64,000 nt of DNA from Brevipalpus yothersi (lineage: Eukaryota; Arthropoda; Arachnida; Trombidiformes; Tenuipalpidae), in contig QZCP01000841.1 of NCBI GenBank assembly GCA_003956705.1, positions 124,345-188,344 of the forward strand, read 5' to 3'. A model generated the notes under the pieces. It ran no database searches. It was not told where the DNA came from and saw only the letters and a list, made by a program, of their open reading frames with translations. Each line of letters starts with the position of its first letter. Position 1 is the first letter of the stretch. This document shows, piece by piece, positions 1 to 11,533 of the stretch. The position numbers and the translations under genes were made by a program.

Positions 1-1658
1 TCATTCTTGGAAGAAGAGGAAGGAGAAGATGTTTTCGAAAAATCACGAGAAGCTGACGATGATGGACTTGGACTTCGACGTCGATCGGGTGATGAAGAAT
101 TGACTCGAAGTTGTGCTTGAGATTCTTCTTCACGCTTACGATTATGCCATTTTTGAGCCAATGAATCGGTTCGAGATCGTTGAAGAGATGCTTTCTCATC
201 TTCACTTAATTGTAAAGCTTCCGTTAATATTTGTTCAATACTTTTCTCACCTTTTCCACTGGTTGAGATTCGATTCTTATTAGAACTGCTACTACTATTA
301 CGCTGAATGCTACTTTTATCGTCTTTATTAACTGTTTTATCACTAATTTTTGATGATTTCCGTTCGCTTGAAGAATCTCGAGAAGGTGAAGAGGATTTTG
401 ATCTATCTGATATTTTGCTTGTTCTAGACTTGATTCTTGACGTATCTGTCGATGACATGGAATCCCCTGCATTCTGGATTGTCTTATCCTCTTTGATGGT
501 AAAGGAAGAGGCACTTGAAGGCTCTTTTTTAACAACATCATGATGATGAGTGAAAGAGTTATCAATTGATTTATCTTTCCGATCGTAATGATCAATATTG
601 TTACTTGTTCGACTTGCTGAACTCTTCTTCTGATTAACTAATGAATTGGAAAATGTTGAGACACTAGAATCAGATGGAGATGAAGAAGATGTTCTCCTGG
701 ACTTTTCACCCACCACAGCTGAAGGTGATGATTTATCACTATTCGTCAAATTACTGTATTTGGATCGGAGGACCCAATCAGGCTGCTGACTAGTATTTCT
801 TCTATCACTGCCGAGTGAAATTGAATTAAGCTGAGAATGAGTATCTTTCGGAGATGATGACAGAGATCCACCGATTGTATGATTAGATTTACTACCATCA
901 AAGGAAGAACCTCTGGTCTTGGGCCCATTTGACTCTGATACAATTTGGATAGATTCATTTTTGACACTTTTCCGATTCTCAACAACACTTTTTCCAGGTG
1001 AATTACTTCTCTGACCGATGTCTGCTGATGATGGTGTATTATTCACAGAAGAGGACACTCGTTTTGGCGATGGACTTCGTTGACGAGATCCAGTGTAATT
1101 AATGGGAATATTGTGGGATGATGGCGAAGGACTACGTCGTCGAGATGATGGTGATGGGCTTCGTTTTCGAGCACCGGTTGAAGATAATGGAGTTCGATGA
1201 TGAGTAGAAGAATCAGTCGATGATGATGTTTGTCGTTGAGGACTTCCATTTCCGTTTCCGTATATTCGATTGGCTGTGGACAGTATGAGAGGCGAAATGG
1301 TGCCTCGAACTGGGGATCGAGATCTATTTTCACCAATTCGCATGGCTTGTGATCGTCCATTCGTGGACTTAATCTGATTACCACTACTACTATTGTCATT
1401 TGATGTTTTGAATGGTGACGAGGAAACAACACTACCGTTACCGGTGTTTGATCTTTTTGCTAGTAGATTAAGTTTGGCATCCGATCGAATGTCTTCCTCG
1501 GTTACGAATGTTTTCAATAATGATTCCAATTTTTCTTCCACATTTTCGGCCAACGATTGGATGGTCGTAAAATCCGATAAACTCGGTGAACCACCTCGGT
1601 GATGAGTTTTATTTGGCGATGTCGTTTTGTTAGCCGTTTTGACTGGATAATGGGAAAC
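1..1658 (-). CDS. Ser-rich, SR-like disordered protein, 3' part beyond window (partial)
   Basis: One frame stays open across the whole stretch on the minus strand (about 552 codons) and runs off the left edge, so the C-terminus is missing. The 5' end is a splice acceptor (tttag, exon from 1658, phase 0); I could not find the upstream start exon. The protein is dominated by Ser, with SR-type patches (RSPSP several times, RRRSPSPS) at about 1290-1050 and again near 100. Two short stretches look helical: SLAENVEEKLESLLK near 1570 and IEQILTEALQLSEDEK near 225. Composition suggests an unstructured, phosphorylated protein. I do not recognise the family. Confidence 0.7.
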
Positions 1659-3740
1659 CTAAATTCACTTAACACTAAACAAATGATGAATCAAGGTACG
1701 TGTAGAAACGAGAAAACAATTATCGTTTGGAAGTGATGATGAGCTATCCGGGTGAAAGTGGGCTGACAAAACTGATTAATCAGCGAATCATTGTCTGACC
1801 AAGAATATATTTTTATAATGACGATGATATGGATAGAATGTGAAAGGCACGATGATGATGGTTCAAAAAAATCTCACAAATCGTGAATCCAGATTCTTGG
1901 AACCTGGATGATCGTTGATCATATTAAATTAGACAGCAGAGCAGACTCAACATTTAACATCACAACTTGATACTCTTTGTTTCCTTGCCTCTTTCTATAT
2001 CTCTGTCTCTTTCTTTCTCTCTCTCTCTCTTCTCTCCTCTCAGGAAGACGATGATGCACTTCGAAAAAAGATGAGAAGATGATCCTTGGGAGTAGTGTTC
2101 ATGATATTTCGATTTAGAGACGAAAGAAACAAATTAGTGAGAAGAGGCAAAATTTAGTGAGCAACTTGAAAGTAGGAGAGAGAGAAAAAACTAGGAATAG
2201 ATTTGTCGATACAGAAGGACGATATGTGTACATCAGAAGTATTTGCCTTTAATAAGTGGATGAATACGAATGCTTGATAAAGATATATTCATTCGGAATT
2301 GACTGAGCAATTGATTCAATCAGGAACACACATACACGAGCAAAGTTTGTGGGAAAAAATTCTCTCTAGATAATTTCTCTGGATGATTCATGAGCTGAAA
2401 ATTATCAGCAAGCCTCTCTGAAGATTTCAAAAAATGTGAGAAAAGGTCGCAAGGGTTGAGCTCAAGAACAGCATTCCTCAAAAAACCACTGACTGTAGAA
2501 CAAAATTTTTTTTACAACAAAATTAACACCAATTGGAACTTTATGAGAGAAAAATATTAATCGAAACTGGCCGAACACTTCGTTCACCCGATGAATTATA
2601 ATACACTGCAATGTACAATCATTTTACAGAATACATATTAACAGACGCAAAAGCGTGGCGGAAGTTGCCTAGTAGCTGTAGAATCGAATATATCTCTTGA
2701 GAAAATTTAGTCGCTTGTTGTAGACATGAATAAATTTAAAAGTGAGAAAGGAAGAGCAACTTGCAACTATGTGGCTTACTGTTTTTGGAACTTGGATCAC
2801 AGGAGAGAGAGGAAAAGAATCTTTGGTGAGCAAAAGAGGATGACGAGAAGCCTAATTCCATCACAATCGCGCAGGCAAGATTCGAGTCATGTTCTCACCG
2901 AGGGAATGAAGAGCATACAGCGAATAATACTACTGATACTTTTGAAAGTTAATTTTTGCGCATGAAGATGAAATGTGACGAAATCATTTTGAAATGTTTA
3001 GGGTGAAATATAAATGATAGAGAGCGAGGAAATTATCTCAAGGCAAGGTATTTAAGCCTGATAGAGGGTGTAAAATCACCGATATGAGCAGGAAGGGTGT
3101 AAGACACCAGCTTAATATGGTAGCTGATGAGAAAATTCTTTTAATGATTCAAGTATCACACCTGGAAAGTTCTATCAGCGATTGGGATATCAAATTCGGA
3201 AAAAATTGGAAAAGAAAACCAGGATCGAAAAGATTTAGAAGACAGTGAAATCAAAAAACGACGCTAATTTTCTCGAAGGGATCAAACTTTCCTACTCTAT
3301 CGTCCCTGTATAGATTTGTACAAATTCTCATTTCATCGTATGTAGACATGGAAGAATATCTGAACTACTTCAACAGCGTTTCAAAATTGGCACTTTCAAC
3401 GACCATTAACGCGTAAACATCATGAAAAGCTCGAAACTCTCTGGTCGCAGAATCTATCATCTTGATTATCTCGCTACCGATGATGAGAATATGAAGAGAG
3501 TTCCAAAGTCTGGCCAATCCTCTCGAGATGTTCTGCCCATAAACATGAAACAAATGGTACTCTAGTAAAACAATAGACCTGTGGATATTGTGGAAACAAG
3601 TACACACTGAGAGAGTGTGTTGCCAGTCAGATCGAAAGAGTGGAAAGTGTATGTTACGACCCATCAGAATGGGAACAATATTTAGTTGCTGGATATTTGA
3701 ATTTAATAGAAAAATTTCCATGTAAAAAGAAACATTGTGA
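1659..3740. other. Gap between the Ser-rich gene and UTP11
   Basis: About 2 kb without a convincing coding frame. It probably holds upstream intron, 5' exon and promoter of the Ser-rich gene and the 3' end of UTP11. An impure TC tract lies at about 2010-2041. The open frames at 2726-2965 (+) and 3365-3751 (-) show no recognisable domain and no clear splice logic. Confidence 0.5.
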
Positions 3741-4555
3741 TCAGTCATCATCGAAGGGGTCTTTCCTTTTCTTTTTAGGCTTCAATGAAAAATCGTTTTT
3801 CTCAATCAATGATTTGAGTTTCTTCTCTCGATCTATTCGTTTCAACAATATCTTATAGGACTTTTCTTTCTCTTTGGCTATCGTTTTAATTTGTCTCTTG
3901 CTAATATGTAATGGAATTTCTTTTTTCAAAGTCTCTGAATCAGGTATATTTGCTATACGACCTCCCAGTTGAGGAGCCATGTTCAAAGCTTGTTTAACTT
4001 CATTCATCTTCTCCTTAGGACGGTCACAGAAAAAAGTGTGCTTATTTTTTGGTTTTCCCTCAACATCGATGAAATGTAAGCTAGATTGAAGCTTTTCTAT
4101 CTTCTTCAGATCGATACTCCTTCGCCAATGTAGATATTTACGATTGTGAGCTTCAATAGCCTTGACATCATCAGAATCTTTCCTCCTTTCGAAGTGTCTC
4201 CCATCAATAAGTTGAGAGTTGAGCATGTGAAAGTGAAATTCATCTGGGTTCTTGTTGGCTACCTTTTCACGGAGAGTTTTGAGTGTTTTCTGCTTCTTTT
4301 GATAGTCTCTGGAGAATTGAATTGTTGAATAATTAGCATCTAATTCATCAAATAAATAGCATATGGACTACTCACAAAGCTCTTTTCTTGTAATCTTTTT
4401 TCTTCTCCAGGAAACCGAATTTCTTTCTCGCTTCAGGCTGAAATAAGATGAGAGTGAAGTGAAGTTTTTCTTACGAAGAAGGTGATCAATCATACCTGAT
4501 GACGCTCTCGATGAAGCCTCTGGAATGCCTTGTTTGATTTAGCTAATGATGCCAT
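3741..4555 (-). CDS. UTP11: U3 snoRNA-associated protein UTP11
   Basis: Three exons: 4555-4496, 4437-4376 and 4308-3741, joined in frame to 229 residues. UTP11 is a subunit of the small-subunit processome (U3 snoRNP) that processes 18S pre-rRNA in the nucleolus. The N-terminus (basic, then FGFLEKKKDYKKRA), the NPDEFHFHM block, the SLHFIDVEGKPKNKHTFF block and the basic C-terminus follow the family order; human UTP11 is about 253 residues. Start context is a first ATG followed by a 60-base exon ending CAG/GTATG. All introns are under 70 bases. It lies 85 bases downstream of the SRR1-like gene on the same strand. Confidence 0.93.
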
Positions 4556-4640
4556 CGCAAACACCTGAATAGGTCAAGAATATACAGACTATGAGTTGAA
4601 ATGTGGTACGACTTCGAGAAAAATTTGATGCAATTCACAA

Positions 4641-5453
4641 TCACAGGAAAAAATCATCGCTAAAAGCATTGTGGGAATATGATGGCGGCTGATTGACGCG
4701 AATATCTTTGAGAGAGGCTTCCGTTTTGTCGGGATTGAAAAAGTGAAGGCTCATATCTTGAAATGCTGGAATGCAAGACTCTTGATGAGTTAGGGGTAAC
4801 TCATCATAGAACTTGTATTTCAGAATATTGTCAAACAAATAATATTCATCTCGCTCTTGTCTATGGGAAAGCGAATTGTCAATCGAATTGAAGCTGTTGC
4901 CAAGTATAATCAAACGATCAAGTGAGTGCCAGTTACTCCACAGTAAATTGTGATAGAGAGGAAGTGGACAATGAGGCATATAAAATAGGGTTTCATGTTC
5001 AACTTTTCTGAGACCTAGATCATTTTCAATCAAAACAGTGAAGCCAAGCTTTTTGAGAACTTCTTTCTCACATGTTGAGAATATGGGATCATAGAATAGC
5101 CACTCAGTAGAGAGGAAGTCCACACTATCTCGCAGACATTTTACAAGTGCCAATTGTTGTAAGGACTCATGAGATCTGGAAAATGATCCCAGACCATAGA
5201 TGACAACAGAATGAAAACAAACTGGACTATTCAGGCCTCGATTCACTCTAAACCGCTCCAGTGCACTGAGAAGACTTCTGAGGAGTCCTACTTGGGTGAT
5301 AAATTTCTCAGCATCACCAAGCTTGGCCTGAATTTTTTCTACATCAATAGGCTTCTCATCAATCGGTTGAGATGGAATATCACGATGAACCAAGGCTTTT
5401 TGGCGATGATTTTTTCGGTGTTTCTTGTGAATTACGACAGTAAAGTCATCCAT
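4641..5453 (-). CDS. SRRD: SRR1-like protein (SRRD)
   Basis: Intronless, 270 residues. It carries the SRR1 domain: VIYGLGSFSRS near residue 84, YDPIFSTCEKEVLKKLGF near 120, the diagnostic FYMPHCPLPLYHNLLWSNW near 155, then a LIILGNSF strand. The N-terminus is basic (KKHRKNHRQK). SRR1 proteins are linked to circadian rhythm in plants and to transcription or heme regulation in animals; the molecular activity is not settled. It stands just upstream of UTP11 on the same strand. Confidence 0.88.
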   Translation of the reverse strand: MDDFTVVIHKKHRKNHRQKALVHRDIPSQPIDEKPIDVEKIQAKLGDAEKFITQVGLLRSLLSALERFRVNRGLNSPVCFHSVVIYGLGSFSRSHESLQQLALVKCLRDSVDFLSTEWLFYDPIFSTCEKEVLKKLGFTVLIENDLGLRKVEHETLFYMPHCPLPLYHNLLWSNWHSLDRLIILGNSFNSIDNSLSHRQERDEYYLFDNILKYKFYDELPLTHQESCIPAFQDMSLHFFNPDKTEASLKDIRVNQPPSYSHNAFSDDFFL

Positions 5454-6107
5454 AGCACGCTGTCACGGAGAAGATGAATCAAATCTGTACAGCGGTGATA
5501 GAATGATAGTTCATAACTGGACAACAATCAAGTACAAACCTTATATGGAACTACGATGATTAGACGACAATCAGATGAAAATTAAACCACAATTATGGTC
5601 AAACTAATAATGAAAACAATTGATGTAAACAAAAGTTTCCAACCTAAAATCGCGTGGCTTCAGCTCTGTGTGCCTCTAGCTGCAGCATGTTCAACTAGAG
5701 AAAGCGGCAACATGATGAACGCGCATTGAGATTTAATTTTTAAAGTTAAGCCTAAAATCGTTCTTTTCAACCAGAGATTGATTTGAATTGGTTTCTTGAA
5801 GGATTTTTTCTATGGCTATCATCCTGCAATTTTCCCTAAATCATTTAGACTGGTATAACCCAAAATGGTCAAAAAAATCATCTCGCGTCTGTGAGTCTTC
5901 TGTGAATAATGATTATTCTTCTAGAAAAACAGCCTTGAAAATTTAATCTTATGCTGGGCTATATGCACCGTGAAGAGATATCGAACTCCAAGAGAAACGG
6001 ATGTAGCAACTTTATTATAGTTATGAACAAATTGAATGAAGATTAACGAGGTGATTTGTACCCAAGATGCAATTTGACAATGACATGTTACATATGATAC
6101 AAAAAGG
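5454..6107. other. Gap between NUFIP1-like and SRR1-like genes
   Basis: About 650 bases, AT-rich, with no open frame worth calling. It must contain the promoter of the SRR1-like gene and the 3' end of the NUFIP1-like gene, but I see no distinct motif. Confidence 0.5.
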
Positions 6108-6426
6108 TTAAAGGTGGTAAATGTCGCTGAGAACTTCTAGACATTTTATCACATCATCTTCTCGTTTATGCACTTCAGTTAGAAATATCTGAAAATATGA
6201 TGCATTAGATGTCGAGTCATAAAGAGGTTATTGTTCATCAGAGGCTCAAAAGACTTACTTTATCGAATAATGTGATCTGACTTCGCGTATTGTTGGGACG
6301 TTTTCTTTGGACATCTTTCTTAGGCTTTTCCTCCTCTTCTACTTTTCGTTTAGCCTGTAGTCTTGGAAAATTAGCACGTCTTTCAGCTCTCCACACTTCA
6401 TCATCGATATCTTTGAACTCAGCCAT
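6108..6426 (-). CDS. Mini NUFIP1-like protein (snoRNP assembly candidate)
   Basis: Two exons, 6426-6259 and 6188-6108, joined in frame after AAA/GTAAGT, giving 82 residues. The N-terminal part (VWRAERRANFP near residues 11-21) resembles the conserved PEP segment of NUFIP1 (and yeast Rsa1), which binds the 15.5K/SNU13 protein during box C/D snoRNP assembly. The C-terminal part (TLFDKIFLTEVHKREDDVIKCL) resembles the NUFIP1 C-terminal helix. NUFIP1 in vertebrates is about 500 residues with zinc fingers; those are absent here. The first ATG at 6426 is used; an upstream in-frame codon is GTG. Function is inferred from two short similar blocks only. Confidence 0.5.
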
Positions 6427-6820
6427 TCTTTTCACGATCGAGAAGTTTTGCTGAAGAACTAACGAAAACGGGCAAGTTGGCTCAATTTTATGAAATCAAA
6501 ACAACATGTGCGATGCGCAGATTATTTTTCAGGAGCACCATCGCGCTCTCATACGGAAATGTATTCGTTACAATCTATCAGAATTTGAACGAGATGATCA
6601 ACGATGAGCAATGTTCTCGAGAAATGTTTGACAAGTAGTTTTCTTTCTAGTCTGATGAGAATTGCAAGAGAATTGGATAGGTTTCTCGTTTATACTCTTT
6701 CTCTAGAATCTATAAAGTGATTCGAAGTGATCTCTTGTTAGTAGGGGCTTCCAGAGGTGAGTGCCTCGATAGAATTTAACGAAAATGAAGAGATTTATTC
6801 CTCAACACTTGAGAACCAGC

Positions 6821-9085
6821 TCAACTCGATCTGAGAAGTTTGATGATTTTGAGGTCTACACTATCATCACTATCCTCAGAAGATTCTCTTTTTCTTTTGT
6901 GTTTCTTATGCTTCTTACTGGACTTTTTCTTTTTCTTACTCTTTGATGATTTATTTGACTTGGAATGAGAATTTGATACCATATCAACTTTGACTGGCTG
7001 AGGAGATGGCGTTTGAGGAGGTAAAGCTGGCCCATAGAAATCCACTTCTTCTCGGACCTCGGATTCATCTTGATCTTTCTTTTCAATTGACTCTTCAAGC
7101 AGTTTCGATGAAGTATTGGCCATTGCCTTTTCAACGCTTTGCTGAGTAGGTTCTGAGCTGAGAGATAACTTTTCGGAATTAATGATTGAATTGGGCTGAG
7201 TTTCATCAGTCGTATGACTGATAGCTTGTAATGAAGATTTAGCTCTATCTTTCTCGGTTACAACTGATTCTGTAGACTTTTCTGTCGATTGATCTTTTTC
7301 ATCCTCTTCTTCATCATCTTCCTCGTCAGACGCGAAGATAGCTCTGAAAAGATCCATGGACTCCCGATCCTCTAGTTTGACATATTTTTCGTCTTCTTCA
7401 ATTTCTTTTTCCACCCTAAGTTCTTCCATCTTAGCCTCATGAACAGGATTAGGTCTTGTCTGGGGTACTGGAATCAAGAGGGGGACTTCAGATGATCTTT
7501 TACCAGCACTCAAAAAGCCAGAAGAGCGCTCTGACCCGCTGATTGATTTTGACTCTCCAGCAGGAACTATTAATCCAACAACCTCAGAGAACTGTGGGTA
7601 TGGATGAGGCACTTCAAATCGCTTGCACAAAAGAGTGTGTGGATGCCACTGGTAAGTTTCACGTTTAATTTGACCAACTGAAGATTTTTCTTCTTTCTTC
7701 TCTGTCTTGACTTCTTGAGCAACGGGGAAAGCAACCTTACATAAGCCTGGAGCGATCTTGTCTTCAAGAACTTCATCACTTTTAACAAATTTACAGGCAA
7801 AAAACCCACTCAATGGCTTGGATAATCGCGGTTCTTCAGTTCGAGGAGGCGATAATTTTTGAGGCTCTGGATCCTTTTTCTTTTTGATGCCTGTTACTTT
7901 ATCAATTTCTTCACCCAAGAGAATGGCTCGACTGTTTGCATTCAAAGCTGGAGGTCGAGATTCTTTAGGTAGATCTTTTTGAATGGAGCTATCTACAGGA
8001 TCAGCTTTGGGAACGTCAGATGACGTAGTTGAACTTGACTTGTCCCATCTAGAGCGCTTTTTCTTATTTTCACTGATGAACGGAGGACATGGTTTCCAAC
8101 TTCGTGGTATAGAAGGTAGAGCTTCTGAACTTTTGAGAGGTTTGATCATATCGGCCCTACTGAAACCCTCGACTTCTTTGGAATGGGAAGATATCGATCT
8201 GGTGGTTCCAGAAGTAATCGGAAGTGTAGTCTTTCTAGTGTACCCCAGCTCGAAATCATAATTAGACATATCATCATTAGCGTATATTTGAGATTCTTCA
8301 ATCAGAGGATCATCGTCTTCATCTTCTAAAGCTCCATAGCCAAATGCTTCACCAGATATCTTCAATTTTTTGTTCCCACTGAGCACAGCAGTCAGAGGAG
8401 CGGCTTTACTTTTTTCCTCCGATACAATGGCCTGTAAAGACTTATATCCGATCCCATGAAGATCACTCTTAGGTTTGTAGGGAAGTACCAAGCTATTGAG
8501 ATCAAATTCATCAAGCACATCAGAACTATCATCAGGATGAGAATACCCACGTTGAACAGCAACTTCTGCCGGCATTTCACAGCCATAAACTTTAACTGTC
8601 TTATTCTCGATGATAGCTCCCTTATACCGTCTTCCTATTTTCATTGCTTTGAATAATTCAACACCAATAGATCGAGTACATGGCTTGATAATATCTTTAA
8701 GAACATCTATGATTGAAGCATTTGGATCACGGAATCCAGCGAAAGCTTGACTTTCAGGCCCTTTGAATTGTTCCCTTGTATGTACTTTTTTTGGTGCGAT
8801 TCCAAAAACACTGAAGTCTTCTTCATCCATAAAATCTTCAGGGCGACTTCGAGCGTTTCCATGACTAGAGTTGTCCTCCCGCTTTGATATGTACTGAGAT
8901 GGCATCCAACCTTTCTCAGTTCCAACGGTATTGAAGTATCCAGCCGAGAAACCACCGGTAAAAGCTCCATGAAATCTTCGACGTCCTTTCCAATCGCGTA
9001 CTGTGAGATCCAATTCCGGCTTCTTTCCAGCATTCTCATTCTCCTCCAATGGAGGCAACGGAGTACCGAAGAACACCTCTGTCAT
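6821..9085 (-). CDS. GPATCH1: G-patch domain-containing protein 1, G-patch eroded
   Basis: Intronless, 754 residues. The N-terminal GPATCH1 domain is clear: RRFHGAFTGGFSAGYFNTVG near residue 36, RPEDFMDEEDFSVFGIAPK near 81. The conserved block YQWHPHTLLCKRFEVPHPYP lies in the middle, followed by acidic runs and a Lys-rich C-terminus (SKKKKKSSKKHKKHKRKR) that probably localises it to the nucleus. Family members associate with the spliceosome and are thought to act with a DEAH helicase. The segment that should hold the G-patch (near residues 138-170, GVELFKAMKIGRR... to VKVYGCEMP) lacks the usual run of glycines. Confidence 0.93.
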   Translation of the reverse strand: MTEVFFGTPLPPLEENENAGKKPELDLTVRDWKGRRRFHGAFTGGFSAGYFNTVGTEKGWMPSQYISKREDNSSHGNARSRPEDFMDEEDFSVFGIAPKKVHTREQFKGPESQAFAGFRDPNASIIDVLKDIIKPCTRSIGVELFKAMKIGRRYKGAIIENKTVKVYGCEMPAEVAVQRGYSHPDDSSDVLDEFDLNSLVLPYKPKSDLHGIGYKSLQAIVSEEKSKAAPLTAVLSGNKKLKISGEAFGYGALEDEDDDPLIEESQIYANDDMSNYDFELGYTRKTTLPITSGTTRSISSHSKEVEGFSRADMIKPLKSSEALPSIPRSWKPCPPFISENKKKRSRWDKSSSTTSSDVPKADPVDSSIQKDLPKESRPPALNANSRAILLGEEIDKVTGIKKKKDPEPQKLSPPRTEEPRLSKPLSGFFACKFVKSDEVLEDKIAPGLCKVAFPVAQEVKTEKKEEKSSVGQIKRETYQWHPHTLLCKRFEVPHPYPQFSEVVGLIVPAGESKSISGSERSSGFLSAGKRSSEVPLLIPVPQTRPNPVHEAKMEELRVEKEIEEDEKYVKLEDRESMDLFRAIFASDEEDDEEEDEKDQSTEKSTESVVTEKDRAKSSLQAISHTTDETQPNSIINSEKLSLSSEPTQQSVEKAMANTSSKLLEESIEKKDQDESEVREEVDFYGPALPPQTPSPQPVKVDMVSNSHSKSNKSSKSKKKKKSSKKHKKHKRKRESSEDSDDSVDLKIIKLLRSS

Positions 9086-9849
9086 ATTGAACAGATGATC
9101 ACTAGATATCGGAGTGTAGTAAGTAACAGTCAGATAAACGCAAAGGTGTGAAGAAACTCATAATTTTCCAATAACCAGTCAAAAAAGTCTGGATAGAAGT
9201 TGAGCCTCAAAAAGGCACTGAATCACCAATGAAATCAGAAGAAAATCAACAGAAGAGAACACACGAAAACACCATTTTCAATATCAAACCCATCACTGGG
9301 TAAATTTAGTCACTGTCACACTGGTATGATTGAATTAATCAATCAACATTAATATCTCAGATCATCAACAAATCTTGGCATGTTTACCACATGAATGATG
9401 ATGAGCGGCTAAAAATTTTTCGAATCAAAACAACATCTCATCAGCGACCTCTTCTAAGGCGCCAGTAATTGAGTTCGATGTTCTGACAGAATCGATTGTA
9501 AGGTCAAAGAAATTTATTTTTCAATTTATGTAATTTCTTACATTATCACACGAATAAATGTTTTCAGAAGGAATAGTGATTAAAAGTTATCCTTAACGAG
9601 CATCAAACTTTCAACATGACTTGTAAAAGGGGAGAGAAAGAGAAAGAGAGAGAGAGGAAAAAAAGTTCACTTTTACGTATACTTTTCGTCAAAAAGCGAA
9701 CAAAGGCTTCAATAACTTTAGTAACAAACTAAATATGTAACAATATTTCTGTGTGTAGGTGTGTGTATGTGTGCAAAAAGTAATCACCTCTTGTAATAAG
9801 GTATACGATTTGATTCTACGAAATATTAGCGAAGATAAAAGTTGTGCCC
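9086..9849. other. Gap between SIRT7 and GPATCH1
   Basis: About 760 bases without a gene. It contains a purine GA tract at about 9629-9660. It should hold the SIRT7 3' end and the GPATCH1 promoter, but I see no clear element. Confidence 0.5.
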
Positions 9850-11533
9850 TCATTTACGCTTAGGTCTCAAACCACGTCCGAACCAGCCAGGTTGGAAGGA
9901 TTCAGTTGACTGAGTTTCAGTTTCAGTTTCAGTTTTGATCACAGATGACGAATTGGCTTCATAAGTTTTGAGATGAAGTCGATTACACGTATCCTCTTCG
10001 CCATCATGGAGAGGAGTGTGAAGTCTAAGTAAAGGATCTGACTCCTTTTTGTACTTTGGTACAGGAAAGGCAAGATAATCCATCACAATTTTCATGACGT
10101 CGTCACATTTACCATTAATTTTGAGAGTTGCTTGTGAATCTTTTGGAGTCCATTGAAGATTGACTATGTAAAGATCAGGCTTCTTTCCTGATTTTCGAGG
10201 CCACAAGCATCGATAGCTTCTCAATATCTTCAGACTCGAGCCAAGACAGAGAATAATTTTACAAGCTTCCACCGCTCGAGAAGCATTTTCCCAGTTGTAA
10301 GGTTTTTCTGATCGTGCCTTTTCTCCAAAATGTACTATTGTGTCCGTTAATCTAGTCACAAAAAATATCAAATAAAGTTTCTTCAATTCCAAAAAACAAT
10401 GACTATATGGTAGGCTTAAATTATGGCATTGTTAAGATTGAACAGCTTAGGAAGCTATACAAATCTTGCAATAGCTTTATATGTTGGTAAGAATTCAGCT
10501 ATATTTCCTCAGTGATTAACGCACTTCTTGTCAAGGTTTATGTTCATCTTGAAATATTTCTAACACTATGTTTGATAATTTTCATTTCAAAAGCTTTGAA
10601 AACTTACTCGGCTTTTTCTGGAGGGCATCTGTGACACTTTCGGCCAGTTCGATGTCGGTGGAACGATGTTTTCTCAGTTACATCGAAATCTCGCCAATAT
10701 AGCTTTTTACAATTTAGGCAAACCTCAGCGTACATGTTGCCATGGATTTCAGATAAAATTTCTAGAGGTAAACCACTCCTCAAGTGTAGACCATCACAAT
10801 TTTGTGACACAACATATTTGAGAATACCCCTCCTGTGCAGCTCAACCAATGCCATATGGGTGTAAGTTGGTTCTATGAGTGTTAAATAGGAAATTGAATG
10901 CAATTGAAATGGTATCAACACAAACATAAACCAGAGAAACTCTTGGTGATAAACACATAAGTATCTCGAGCGTCTATAAAAAAATTGCATGACAAATCGA
11001 GCGAATCTTACCAGCACATACAAGGTCTTTCATGTTAGCTGAAACAATTCGCTTGTAACGACTAAGTTGAGTCCATACACCATTGGGACCACGATAATCG
11101 GGAATCTTTGCAGAGGTGCTGATGCCAGCCCCACTGTAAATGATTAAATTGTGACAAGATTTGATAATTTGAGCTAAAGCTAGACATTTTTCTCTTAATA
11201 TTTCTGGTGGATCTTCTCTTTCTTCATTGCGTTCTCGAAGCACCAATGCCTTCTTGAGTTTACTTTCAACCATAGGAATGAGGCCTGATGATTCTTCCAG
11301 AATTTGTCGTTCTTCATCATTGCGATCATCGGCATTTTTTTCCAAAATTTCACGCAATTTTCTCAATCTACAACAGAAACATATCAATTACTATGATGAT
11401 CAATCAAGTAACACTCTGATATCAGCAAATGATTGTATATTCACCTTGAAGATTGTTCTCTCTGATTTAGGCAATCTTTATTGTCAGATCGATTCCGACG
11501 TTTTCTGGTAATAATTGTATCACCAGAATCCAT
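9850..11533 (-). CDS. SIRT7: NAD-dependent deacylase sirtuin-7
   Basis: Four exons (11533-11445, 11367-11012, 10872-10608, 10351-9850) joined in frame to 403 residues; human SIRT7 has 400. Catalytic features are all present: YSGAGIST and IPDYRGPNGVW for NAD binding, SQNCDGLHLRSGLP, the catalytic His in SEIHGNMY, and two Cys pairs (CLNC, CHRC) for zinc. DTIVHFGE and LGSSLKIL follow, then the SIRT7-type LYIVNLQWTPKD and a basic C-terminus ending WFGRGLRPKRK, likely a nucleolar signal. SIRT7 acts on chromatin at rDNA and promotes RNA polymerase I transcription. Confidence 0.96.

Noticed and set aside
2726..2965. 79-codon plus-strand frame
   Set aside because: No domain, no splice partner, AT-driven.
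3365..3751. 128-codon minus-strand frame next to UTP11
   Set aside because: No domain, mixed composition, overlaps the UTP11 stop codon; most likely 3'UTR.
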